From RPQJ01 sp963696545 (GTDB lineage Bacteria; Pseudomonadota; Gammaproteobacteria; Steroidobacterales; Steroidobacteraceae), in contig CAVOKQ010000008.1 of the NCBI GenBank assembly GCA_963696545.1, forward strand, positions 248,001 through 312,000: a stretch of DNA of 64,000 nucleotides, in the 5' to 3' direction. Positions 32,986 to 41,156 of the stretch are shown piece after piece; the first letter of the stretch is position 1; each line of letters opens with the position of its first letter. Below the pieces are notes generated by a model, which made no database searches, was not told the DNA's origin, and saw nothing but the letters and a program-made list of their open reading frames with translations. The position numbers and the translations under genes are program-made.

Positions 32986-33743
32986 GGCTGGTCGCCTCGC
33001 TCGGCGACGATCGACGGCAGTGGCATGGGCGTCAGCGACTCAGGTGCCAGCGACGCTGGTGCCAGCGAAACGGTCGGCGGCGCATCCGCTCCGCTCGCGA
33101 CGCGACCGCCTTCGATCACCACCCGCCGCACGCCGTAGCGCTCGATCAGGTGGATGTCGTGCGTCGCCACCAGCACCGTGACGCCGACCTCGTTGAAGCG
33201 CTTGAAGATGTTCATGATCTCGACCGCGAGCTCGGGGTCGAGGTTGCCGGTGGGCTCGTCCGCGATCAGCAGCGACGGCTTGCCGACGATCGCACGCGCG
33301 ATGCCGACGCGCTGCTGCTCGCCGGTCGAGAGCTCGATCGGCCGGTTCCGCTCGCGGCCGAGCAGGCCCACCTGGTCGAGCGCCGCGCGCACGCGCTTCG
33401 TGACTTCCTTCTCGGGCTGTCCCGCGATCACCAGCGGCAGGCCCACGTTGTCGTAGACGGGCCGGTCCATCAGCAGCTTGTGGTCCTGGAACACGATGCC
33501 GATGTCGCGGCGGAACGGCGGGATCTTCTTGCGCGGCAGCGTCGCCGTGTTGTGGCCGTTTACGATCAGCGTGCCGCGTGACGGGCGCTCGATCAGCGCG
33601 ATCAGCTTCAGCAGCGTGCTCTTGCCGGCGCCGGAGTGGCCCGTCAGGAACACCATTTCGCCGCGCTCGATGCCGAGCGTCAGGTCGCACAGCGCCTCGC
33701 GGCCGTTCGGGTAGCGCTTCCAGACGTTGTCGAAGCGGATCAT
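32982..33743 (-). CDS. ftsE: Cell-division ATP-binding protein FtsE
   Basis: This 253-residue ATPase is the partner of FtsX. Walker A is 'GHSGAGKST', the Q-loop is in 'GIVFQDHKLL', the signature is 'LSTGEQQRV' (consensus LSGGEQQ, so one substitution), Walker B is 'LLIADEPTGNLD', and the switch His is in 'ATHDIHLI'. The family is about 220 residues. Here roughly 30 extra residues rich in Ser/Ala/Pro follow, including 'SLAPASLAPESL', with no domain similarity. It overlaps ftsY and ftsX by four bases each, so the three are tightly coupled. Confidence 0.95.
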   Translation of the reverse strand: MIRFDNVWKRYPNGREALCDLTLGIERGEMVFLTGHSGAGKSTLLKLIALIERPSRGTLIVNGHNTATLPRKKIPPFRRDIGIVFQDHKLLMDRPVYDNVGLPLVIAGQPEKEVTKRVRAALDQVGLLGRERNRPIELSTGEQQRVGIARAIVGKPSLLIADEPTGNLDPELAVEIMNIFKRFNEVGVTVLVATHDIHLIERYGVRRVVIEGGRVASGADAPPTVSLAPASLAPESLTPMPLPSIVAERGDQP

Positions 33744-34744
33744 GCCGATTCACCACCGCCGCGGGCGGGGGAGAGCACGGCCTCGACGAACGTCTCCGCG
33801 TCGAACACGCCGAAGTCCTCGGCCGACTCGCCGATGCCGACGAACCGCAGCGGGATGCCGAGGCGATCCGCGATCGCGAGCACGATGCCGCCCTTGGCCG
33901 TGCCGTCGAGCTTCGTCAGCACGATGCCGGTGACGCCGAGCGCTTCGTTGAACTGCTGTGCCTGCGTGAGCGCGTTCTGGCCCTGGCTGGCGTCGAGCAC
34001 CAGCAGCACCTCGTGCGGCGCGCCGGGGTCGAGCCGCCCGAGCACCCGCTTCACCTTCTTCAGTTCTTCCATCAGGTTGCTCTGCGTGTGCAGGCGACCC
34101 GCGGTGTCGGCGATCAGCACGTCGGCGCCGCGCGCCTGCGCGGACTGCATCGCGTCGAAGATCACGGCCGCGGGATCGGCGCCTGCGGCCTGCGCGATCA
34201 CCGGCACGCCGTCGCGCTCGCCCCAGATCTGCAGCTGCTCGATCGCCGCCGCGCGGAAGGTATCGCCGGCAGCGAGCACGACCTTGCGGCCGTCGTCCGA
34301 CAGGCGCCGCGCGAGCTTGCCGATCGTCGTCGTCTTGCCCGAGCCGTTCACGCCGACGACGAGGATCACGTACGGGCGCGCGGTCGCTGCAATTTCGAGT
34401 GGACGGCTCACCGGGCCCACGATGTCGAGCATCGAGGTGCGGAGCGCGCCGAGCAGCGCGTCGAGATCGCCGAGCTCCTTGCGCGCGACCTTGCCCCGGA
34501 GGCTGCCGAGGATCTTTTCCGTGGTCTCGATGCCGACGTCGGCCGCGATCAGCCGTGTCTCGAGCTCGTCGAGCACGGCGTCGTCGATCTTGCCGCCCGG
34601 CAGCAGGTTCGCGAGATCGTAGGTCAGCCACGAATCGCCGCGGTTCAGCTTCGCCCGCATGCGCGCGAAGAAGCCGGGCTGCTGCGCAGCGGCTTCGGGC
34701 GCGGCCTCGTCGGGCTTCTTCGACTTGAAGCTGAACAGTCCCAT
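33740..34744 (-). CDS. ftsY: Signal recognition particle receptor FtsY
   Basis: This 334-residue SRP GTPase docks ribosome-SRP complexes at the membrane. The N domain is helical. The NG core has 'VGVNGSGKTTTIGKLARRL' (G1), 'DTFRAAAIEQL' (G2), 'DTAGRLHTQSNLMEEL' (G3), 'TKLDGTAKGG' (G4) and 'FVGIGESAEDF' at the C-terminus. The acidic A domain of E. coli FtsY is nearly absent; only about 25 residues precede the N domain. The ATG at 34744 begins 'MGLFSFKSKK', a common FtsY start. It is first in the ftsY-ftsE-ftsX operon. Confidence 0.96.
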   Translation of the reverse strand: MGLFSFKSKKPDEAAPEAAAQQPGFFARMRAKLNRGDSWLTYDLANLLPGGKIDDAVLDELETRLIAADVGIETTEKILGSLRGKVARKELGDLDALLGALRTSMLDIVGPVSRPLEIAATARPYVILVVGVNGSGKTTTIGKLARRLSDDGRKVVLAAGDTFRAAAIEQLQIWGERDGVPVIAQAAGADPAAVIFDAMQSAQARGADVLIADTAGRLHTQSNLMEELKKVKRVLGRLDPGAPHEVLLVLDASQGQNALTQAQQFNEALGVTGIVLTKLDGTAKGGIVLAIADRLGIPLRFVGIGESAEDFGVFDAETFVEAVLSPARGGGESA

Positions 34745-34815
34745 GGTCCGGATTGGCGTGGCGGGGCGAGGATTGTAGCGGATGCGTCCGCGCGCAGCCG
34801 AACGGTCGCGCAAAC

Positions 34816-34842
34816 AAAAAGGGCGGGTATCGCTACCCGCCC
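34816..34842 (-). terminator. Rho-independent terminator between the lipase and ftsY
   Basis: GGGCGGGTA-TCGC-TACCCGCCC is a perfect 9-bp stem. On the minus strand it is followed by TTTTTG. It terminates the lipase transcript before ftsY begins at 34744. Confidence 0.9.
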
Positions 34843-34869
34843 TTGCTGCCGTCGATCAGACGGAAGCTG

Positions 34870-36962
34870 TTACTGCTGGATCACCGCCGGGTTCGTGATC
34901 ACCACGAACGGGCCGCCAGGCTGGCTCGCAGAGGTCGCGAACTTCACTGCCTGCGTCTGCATTTCGACAAATGTGGCGGGGCTGGTGGACGGATCCAGCA
35001 GCGATCCGTGCGAACCCGCCGTAAACGTAGTGAAGGCGCCCGAGCCTTCGGAGACCGCGGTCGGTCCAACCGCGCTGATCTTCTTCAGCTGCCCGGCTGC
35101 AATCAGCCGATCGGTCGCGCTGTTCGGCACGACAGTGTCACCTACGACCTTCTGGACGTGCAGCGCGACTTCCTTCTGTGCATCGTAGATGTGGTTGACC
35201 GGATCGCCTGGATCGAGGACGGTCTGGAAGTCGCGGAAGAAATTGTTGAACAGCGTCGAATTGTCGACCAGCCCGATCGCCCCGAGGCCCGCGCGGATCG
35301 ACGGCCCGAAAGACGGCGAATCGAGCGCGAGCTTCGCGATCAGGCCGCCCGGTACGTTCAACGTTGCGGTGCGCAAGTCGCTGCTAAAGTGAACGTGCAC
35401 GCCACCTACGATCCCACCCAGTGATTGGCCGAGGTAATGGATGCGCGCCTTGTTCACGTCCGGCGTGCCGTCGGCGTTGAGGTCCAGGTTTGCAACCGAC
35501 TTCGTGAGCGTGATGTGGTCGGCTTCGCCCTGGCGCCAGTTATCGCGAGACGTCAGCGGGCTGCTCAGGTTGATCCAGTGCTGGGCCGACGCATCGATCT
35601 TGCCGTCGGCTGGCGGAGCACCGGTCGTGTTGTTCACCAGGTCGACGTTGAACGTCCGCTCGTTGTCCTTCTGGTAGAACAGGTTCGTAGTGTCGGTGAT
35701 GCCGTGCAGCGGCATGTCGATCGCTGCTACGACGAAACATACTTCTGCGAAAGCATCTGCGACTGCAAGCGCATCGGTCCGGTTGCGGCCAAGGCCGTGC
35801 TGGAAGATGAGGACCGGCCAGCCAGCCGTCGGCTTGACGCAGGCCCCGCCTGCCGCCGTGGCGTTCGGCACCGTCACCAGCAACGGAATCGTCACGTCGG
35901 TCGTCTTCAGCGGCACCGGGTTGAACCGCGTCAGGTTGCGGCTGGTCGGGTCGCCAGCCGGCGGCGGGCCTGCCGCGGTCCAGTAGTTCGTGAGGATGAC
36001 GCGGTCGCTGGTGCTGGCCGGCTTCGTCAAGAAGTAAGGGACCTTCGTCGTGCCGACAAAGATGTTCGCCTTGCCCGCGGCCCCCGGGAGGGCCTGCTTG
36101 GTCGTCAGGCCGGTCGCCTGCACCACGGTCGGCTGCGCGGTCGTCGTCGCCGCGAGCACGGCAAACGTGTCCTCGACCGACTGAGTAGAGAAGCTGTAGC
36201 TCAGCACGATGTCGTCGGTGTTGAACTTGACCGCGGAGGCAATGGCGAGCTGCGCCTTCGCGAAGCCGCAAAGGCCCTTCGACGTCGCATCGGTGAAGTT
36301 GCTGCAATTCGCAGGTGCCGCTTTCAGGGCAGCATACGTCTCGCTCGGCTGTACCGGGTTGCCCTTAAGGTCGCGGATCGCGTTCGTGAGGTACACCATG
36401 TAGCCGATGTTCACTGCGCCCTTGCTGGACGCAGCGGTGTCACTGGCGTGACGCGCACGATCCTGCCGTCGCTGTCGACGTCAGTCGACACGGCGGCGAT
36501 GTAGTCCACGCCGTTCGTGAGCACGCGGCTCACCGGGCTCGTGACGCCAGGCGGCAGTTCGGCCGCGGAGGCCGGTGTCTTCGTCGCGTTGCTGAGGTAC
36601 ACCTCGACCATGCGCACGGCGGTCGAAGCCGTCAGCGACGCGGGATCGACTGGCATGCTGAAACTCACGTTGCTCGGCGCTGTGGGCGACCAGCCGTCGA
36701 GCGTGTTGAGCGGCACGCCCCAGGCCGTGAACGGCTGGGCGTTGTAGGGCGCAGGGATGTTCAACGTGCCGTCAGTCGAACCGAAGAAGAAGAAGTCGTT
36801 CGGCCACGGCGTCTGCCCGGCCAACGGATTGTATAGAGCGGTGAACGTCGTCGGCGCAATCGAATCCGGGAAGTTCGGATCCTTCTGGCTCAGGTCGCAA
36901 CCACTCAAGCCCACGCCCGCGATTACGGCAAGCGCAACGAGCCGCTTCTTGGCATCTACCAT
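34870..36962 (-). pseudogene. Virulence-factor-lipase-type lipoprotein hydrolase, frameshifted
   Basis: This is a secreted lipoprotein of about 697 residues, read in two frames. The first part (36962 to 36411) has lipobox 'GLSGC' and 'YNPLAGQTPWPNDFFFF', typical of the bacterial virulence-factor lipase N-terminal domain. The second part (from about 36414) continues in the -1 frame with 'NIGYMVYLTNAIRDLKG', an alpha/beta hydrolase oxyanion region 'LIFQHGLGRNRTDALAVAD', nucleophile motif 'HYLGQSLGGIVG' and a C-terminal 'AGSHGSLLDP' with a likely catalytic His. Restoring one C in the CC at 36427-36428 joins them as 'PLRPSKGAVNIGY'. It probably hydrolyses lipids or polyesters outside the cell. 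It is divergent from rsmD. Confidence 0.75.
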
Positions 36963-37046
36963 GTGTGCATCCCCTTGGTCCTGACCGCGCGTAAGATCAC
37001 GCGTTGTGTGTGACTAATCGGCTTGAAAGCGTACGCTGGCCCGGGG

Positions 37047-37664
37047 ATGCCGCGCAAGAAAGATAAAACCACGATTCGCGACCCTGCTGCGACCAGTGGA
37101 CGTTTGCTGCTCCGCATCATTGGCGGCGAGTGGCGCGGGCGCAGGATCCACTTTCCTCCGGTCGAGGCGATCCGGCCGACTCCGGACCGTGTCCGGGAAA
37201 CCGTCTTCAACTGGCTGCAGGCCGACACGCCCGGCAGCCGCTGCCTCGACCTGTTCGCGGGCAGTGGCGCGCTGGGGCTCGAGGCCCTGTCGCGGGGGGC
37301 GAGCCGGGTCGTGTTCGTCGACGTCGATCCAGCGGTGACTCGGCACCTGTCCGACACGCTGGCCAACCTGAAGTGCGACCGGGGCGAGGTCGTCCGGTCG
37401 GATGCCGCTCGTTTCCTCGCAGGCACACCGGAACCGTTCGACATCGTCTTCCTGGATCCGCCGTATGCGGCCCGGGCACTCGCCGAAACCTGCCGGCGGA
37501 TCGACGCGGGCGGGTGGCTGCGCCGCGGCGGTCTCGCCTATGTCGAGGACGCCGCCTCGGCCGGACCGCCCGAACTGCCGCCGGGCTGGACCCTGCTCCG
37601 CAGCAAGCGCGCGGGCGAGGTGGGCTATCATCTGGCGCGCCGCGAGCCACAACACGTCGAATAG
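37047..37664 (+). CDS. rsmD: 16S rRNA (guanine966-N2)-methyltransferase RsmD
   Basis: This 205-residue SAM-dependent methyltransferase modifies G966 of 16S rRNA. It has the family start 'LRIIGGEWRGRRI', the SAM motif 'CLDLFAGSGALGLEALSRGA', 'VVFVDVDPA' and the catalytic 'IVFLDPPYAA'. The ATG at 37047 ('MPRKKDK') is chosen over an in-frame TTG at 37023. It is followed 9 bases later by coaD, the usual gammaproteobacterial pairing. Confidence 0.94.
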   Translation: MPRKKDKTTIRDPAATSGRLLLRIIGGEWRGRRIHFPPVEAIRPTPDRVRETVFNWLQADTPGSRCLDLFAGSGALGLEALSRGASRVVFVDVDPAVTRHLSDTLANLKCDRGEVVRSDAARFLAGTPEPFDIVFLDPPYAARALAETCRRIDAGGWLRRGGLAYVEDAASAGPPELPPGWTLLRSKRAGEVGYHLARREPQHVE

Positions 37665-37673
37665 CGAGGTCTC

Positions 37674-38156
37674 ATGGGCAGCCGTGCGATGTATCCGGGG
37701 ACCTTCGACCCGTTCACCAACGGGCACAACGACCTGGTGCGCCGTGCGTGCCGGATCTTCGACCGGGTCGTCGTGGCCATCGCGGCCAACCCGGGCAAGA
37801 CGCCGCTGTTCACGCTCGAGCAGCGCGTCGGCTTCGCGAAGGAAGTGCTCGCGGACGTGCCGAACGTCGAGGTGATGGGTTACACCGGCCTGACCGTGGA
37901 TTTCGCCCGCAAGAACGGGCTGAACGTGATCGTCCGCGGACTGCGCGTCGTCTCCGACTTCGAGTTCGAGTTCCAGCTCGCCACGATGAGCCGGCACCTG
38001 TCGAGCGAGGTCGAGACGGTGTTCCTGACGCCGACCGAGCAGTTCAACTTCATTTCCTCGACGCTGATCCGCGAGATCGCGAGTCTCGACGGCGACATCC
38101 GCGAGTTCGTGCACCCGGTGGTTGCCGCCGCGCTGCAGGCCCGGTTCGCGAAATAG
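37674..38156 (+). CDS. coaD: Pantetheine-phosphate adenylyltransferase
   Basis: This 160-residue nucleotidyltransferase performs the fourth step of coenzyme A synthesis (4'-phosphopantetheine plus ATP to dephospho-CoA). Motifs are 'YPGTFDPFTNGHNDLVRRA' with the (T/H)xGH signature, 'IVRGLRVVSDFEFEFQLA' and 'FISSTLIREIASLDGDI'. It is an operon with rsmD. CoaBC, encoding the earlier steps, is also in the window at 41157. Confidence 0.96.
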   Translation: MGSRAMYPGTFDPFTNGHNDLVRRACRIFDRVVVAIAANPGKTPLFTLEQRVGFAKEVLADVPNVEVMGYTGLTVDFARKNGLNVIVRGLRVVSDFEFEFQLATMSRHLSSEVETVFLTPTEQFNFISSTLIREIASLDGDIREFVHPVVAAALQARFAK

Positions 38157-38238
38157 CGAAACGGGTCGCTTGCACCCGATTTGCGGGGTGCAGGCGCGGC
38201 CGTAGCGGGGGAGCATCGGCGTCGAGGAAAGGACGCCC

Positions 38239-38913
38239 ATGACGCTGCGACACTGGCCGGACGCCGAACGCCCGCGAGAGAAGCTGCTGAAGCTCGGCGC
38301 GGCATCGCTGAGCGAAGCCGAACTGCTTGCGATCCTGCTGCAGACCGGCCCGCCCGGTCGCTCGGCGCTCGACATGGCGCGCGGGTTGCTCGGAGAGTTT
38401 CGATCGCTGCGCGGGTTGCTGACGGCCGAGCGCCACGCAGTCTGCCGCGTGCGGGGGCTCGGCGATGCGAAGTACGCACTGCTGCAGGCTTCGCTCGAAC
38501 TGTCGCGCCGTCACTACGCCGAGCTGATGCAGATGGGTCCCGCGCTCGCGAACCCGCGGGCCACGCGCGAGTACCTTCGCGCGCGGCTTCGCGACCGCGA
38601 CCACGAGGTCTTCTGCTGCCTGTTCCTCGACAACCGTCACCGCGTGATCAGCTTCGACGAGGTGTTTCGCGGCACGATCGACGGCGCGAGCGTGCACCCG
38701 CGGGACGTGGTCAAGCTCGCGCTGGCCCGGAATGCCGCTGCCGTGATCCTCGCGCACAACCACCCGTCGGGCATCGCGGAACCGAGCCAGGCGGACGAGC
38801 TGATTACCGGCCGATTGCGCGAGGCGCTGGCGCTGGTGGACATCCGCGTGCTCGACCACATCGTCGTGGGCGATGGGGCATGCGTATCGTTTGCCGAGCG
38901 GGGGCTGCTGTGA
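38239..38913 (+). CDS. radC: RadC family JAB-domain protein
   Basis: This 224-residue RadC protein has an N-terminal helix-hairpin-helix region ('LLGEFRSLRGLLTAE'). The MPN/JAB domain carries the metal-site signature 'ILAHNHPSGIAEPSQAD' and an upstream Glu in 'DEVFRGTIDG'. Despite its name, a role in DNA repair is not proven; the fold suggests a metal-dependent hydrolase. It follows coaD by 82 bases. Its genomic position before coaBC-dut is common, but here a toxin-antitoxin pair and the ribosomal genes intervene. Confidence 0.92.
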   Translation: MTLRHWPDAERPREKLLKLGAASLSEAELLAILLQTGPPGRSALDMARGLLGEFRSLRGLLTAERHAVCRVRGLGDAKYALLQASLELSRRHYAELMQMGPALANPRATREYLRARLRDRDHEVFCCLFLDNRHRVISFDEVFRGTIDGASVHPRDVVKLALARNAAAVILAHNHPSGIAEPSQADELITGRLREALALVDIRVLDHIVVGDGACVSFAERGLL

Positions 38914-38990
38914 GCGGCGGCACCGTCCGAAGGTTGCCGGCTGTAGCCGCTCCAACTAGACTAAGTCGGACTAAACTGGAGTTTGGCCCG

Positions 38991-39230
38991 ATGAGCACGA
39001 TCGTCAACGTCCACCAGGCGAAGACCCACCTTTCCCGGCTGCTCGACGAAGTGGCCGCGGGCGGCGAGGTGGTCATTGCCAAGGCAGGCAAGCCAGTTGC
39101 AAGGCTGGTGCCGCTGGAATCGGTCGTCCGCAGGAAGAAGCTCGGGCTGCTGAAGGGCAGGATCAGCGTGCCCGACGACTTCGACGACCCGTTGCCGCCG
39201 GAGATCCTCAAGGATTTCGAGGGTCGATAG
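38991..39230 (+). CDS. Phd/YefM-type antitoxin
   Basis: This 79-residue antitoxin has the N-terminal Phd/YefM DNA-binding fold 'TIVNVHQAKTHLSRLLDEV' and 'GEVVIAKAGKPVARLVPLE'. The C-terminal extension ('FDDPLPPEILKDFEG') would wrap the toxin. The stop is immediately followed by the toxin ATG with no gap. Upstream, GACTAA occurs twice ten bases apart (38959 and 38969), a possible autoregulatory operator. Confidence 0.88.
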   Translation: MSTIVNVHQAKTHLSRLLDEVAAGGEVVIAKAGKPVARLVPLESVVRRKKLGLLKGRISVPDDFDDPLPPEILKDFEGR

Positions 39231-39608
39231 ATGCGGCGCGTGCTGCTCGACACTCACCTCTTGCTCTGGGCACTCGGGGACCCGGCGCGGATTTCTGACC
39301 CGGTTCGCGCCATGATCAGCGCGTCGGAGGTCTACGTAAGCGCTTCATCCATATGGGAAATAAGTATCAAGGCGGCGCTCGGAAAGCTCGCGGCGGACCC
39401 GCGTGAAGTGCTCGCCGCGCTCGGCCCCGCCGGCTTCCTGGAGCTGGCTGTGACCGGCGAGCACGCCGCCCGCGTGGCCACGCTGCCGGCCATCCACCGT
39501 GATCCGTTTGATCGCCTGCTCGTCGCGCAGGCCCTCACCGAGCCGATGCACCTGTTGACGACAGACAGGGCCCTGGCGGGCTACGGCGAGATCGTCACCG
39601 TCGTCTGA
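39231..39608 (+). CDS. PIN-domain toxin (VapC-like RNase)
   Basis: This 125-residue PIN protein has the metal-binding acidic residues in 'LLDTHLLLWALGD' (Asp), 'SSIWEISIKAALGKL' (Glu) and 'RDPFDRLLVAQA' (Asp), with 'LTTDRAL' after them. It is the PIN type normally paired with Phd/YefM antitoxins, and probably cleaves RNA when free of its antitoxin. It abuts the antitoxin gene directly. The module sits between radC and rpmB, interrupting a usually continuous housekeeping block. Confidence 0.9.
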   Translation: MRRVLLDTHLLLWALGDPARISDPVRAMISASEVYVSASSIWEISIKAALGKLAADPREVLAALGPAGFLELAVTGEHAARVATLPAIHRDPFDRLLVAQALTEPMHLLTTDRALAGYGEIVTVV

Positions 39609-39714
39609 CCGTCGCGTCCTCTTGGCCTTGCCTCCAGGCCGCCCCGCTGGTATAAAACGCGGCTCGTTTACGCGGGGATGGCCTCAATGGCCAGCCCGAC
39701 CTGAGGATCCAGCC

Positions 39715-39951
39715 ATGTCCAGAGTCTGTCAGATCACCGGCAAGAAGCCGATGAGCGGGAACACCGTTTCCCACGCCAACAACAAGAACCGCCGCCGGTT
39801 CCTGCCGAACCTGCACGTGCAGCGTTTCTGGCTCGAGTCCGAGAAGCGCTGGGTCAGCCTGCGCGTGTCGGGCAACGGCATGCGCACGATCGACAAGAAG
39901 GGCATCGAGGCCATCGTGGCCGAGTTGCGCGGCCAGGGCGTCAAGGTCTGA
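39715..39951 (+). CDS. rpmB: 50S ribosomal protein L28
   Basis: This 78-residue protein starts 'MSRVCQITGKKPMSGNTVSH' and has 'NRRRFLPNLHVQRFWLESE' and 'RVSGNGMRTIDKKGI'. It is full length compared with E. coli L28 (78 residues). It is followed 17 bases later by rpmG, as in most proteobacteria. Confidence 0.98.
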   Translation: MSRVCQITGKKPMSGNTVSHANNKNRRRFLPNLHVQRFWLESEKRWVSLRVSGNGMRTIDKKGIEAIVAELRGQGVKV

Positions 39952-39968
39952 TTCCGGAGTAGCCGACC

Positions 39969-40124
39969 ATGCGCGACAAGATCAAGCTGCTTTCGACCGC
40001 CGGCACCGGTCACTTCTACACCACGACCAAGAACAAGCGTCTCCACCCGGAGAAGCTCGAGGTCAAGAAGTTCGACCCGAAGGCCCGCAAGCACGTCACG
40101 TACAAGGAAGCCAAGATCAAGTAA
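39969..40124 (+). CDS. rpmG: 50S ribosomal protein L33
   Basis: This 51-residue protein begins 'MRDKIKLLSTAGTGHFYTTT' and ends 'KARKHVTYKEAKIK'. It is the cysteine-free (zinc-independent) L33 type. It is second in the rpmB-rpmG operon, with a terminator 30 bases downstream. Confidence 0.98.
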   Translation: MRDKIKLLSTAGTGHFYTTTKNKRLHPEKLEVKKFDPKARKHVTYKEAKIK

Positions 40125-40154
40125 GGCGTTCGCGCCTGCTGGTCTCGCGAAGAA

Positions 40155-40180
40155 CCCGCCACCCGGCGGGTTTTTCTTTT
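40155..40180 (+). terminator. Rho-independent terminator after rpmB-rpmG
   Basis: CCCGCC-ACCC-GGCGGG is a 6-bp GC stem followed by TTTTTCTTTT. It ends the ribosomal-protein transcript before mutM. Confidence 0.85.
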
Positions 40181-40256
40181 TCCGGTTGCTGTTTCCTGCT
40201 ATCCACTACCCACTACTCCCTGATCATTACCCCCCTTTTCTTCATCGCGTTGCTTC

Positions 40257-41072
40257 GTGCCCGAACTTCCTGAAGTCGAAACCACCCGCCGCGGCATTCG
40301 CTCGGCGCTGCGCGGCTGCGCAGTCACGGGATTCGTGCTGCGCGAACACCGGTTGCGCTGGCCCGTGGATCGAAAACTCGGTCGCGAACTCGCCGGCCAA
40401 CGCGTCGTCGACGTGCACCGCCGCGCGAAGTACCTGCTGATCGAGCTCGAGCGCGGCACGCTGCTCGCGCACCTCGGCATGTCCGGCAGCCTGAGGGTAT
40501 TGCCGGCCGACGCGCGGCTGCTCGCCCACGATCATTACGACCTCGTGCTCGATTCGCGACAGTGCCTGCGCTTCAACGATCCACGCCGGTTCGGCAGCCT
40601 GCACTGGGTGACGGGGGACCCGCAGCAGCATCCGTTGCTGGCAGGCCTCGGCCCTGAGCCGCTCGAGCGCGGGTTCGACGCCGATTACCTGGCCTCGAAG
40701 GCGAAGCGGCGTCGCGTGGCGATCAAGCAGTTCGTCATGGACCAGCGCATCGTCGTGGGCGTCGGCAACATTTATGCGAGCGAGGCGCTGTTCCGCTCGG
40801 GGATCAACCCGCGCCGTGCCGCGGGCCGAGTGAGTCGCGAGCGGTTCGCGCGGCTGGTCGACGCGGTCCGAGACGTGCTCGGCGAGGCGATCCGCCAGGG
40901 CGGCACGACGCTGCGGGACTATGTGAACGCGGAGGGCACGCCGGGGTATTTCCGCCAGAAGCTCTTCGTGTACGAGCGGGCGGGCGAGCCGTGCCGGCGC
41001 TGTGGCACGCCGATCCGCCAGATCACGCAGGGCCAGCGCTCGACTTATTACTGCCCGTCCTGCCAGAAGTAA
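40257..41072 (+). CDS. mutM: Formamidopyrimidine-DNA glycosylase (Fpg)
   Basis: This 271-residue bifunctional glycosylase/AP lyase removes 8-oxoguanine and formamidopyrimidines. The N-terminus 'PELPEVETTRRGI' supplies the catalytic Pro and Glu after initiator removal. 'RRAKYLLIEL' has the conserved Lys. The helix-two-turn-helix includes 'VVGVGNIYASEALF', and the C-terminal zinc finger has 'CRRCGTPI' and 'CPSC'. The GTG start at 40257 is fixed by the need for Pro2. A 76-bp gap separates it from the rpmG terminator. Confidence 0.96.
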   Translation: MPELPEVETTRRGIRSALRGCAVTGFVLREHRLRWPVDRKLGRELAGQRVVDVHRRAKYLLIELERGTLLAHLGMSGSLRVLPADARLLAHDHYDLVLDSRQCLRFNDPRRFGSLHWVTGDPQQHPLLAGLGPEPLERGFDADYLASKAKRRRVAIKQFVMDQRIVVGVGNIYASEALFRSGINPRRAAGRVSRERFARLVDAVRDVLGEAIRQGGTTLRDYVNAEGTPGYFRQKLFVYERAGEPCRRCGTPIRQITQGQRSTYYCPSCQK

Positions 41073-41156
41073 CGGCCGGTTATGGCCTAAGACCTTCGCG
41101 CGGGACTGCGGAACGTCCCTTTGCCGCGCCGAACTGGGCCGCCCCATAATGCGGCC

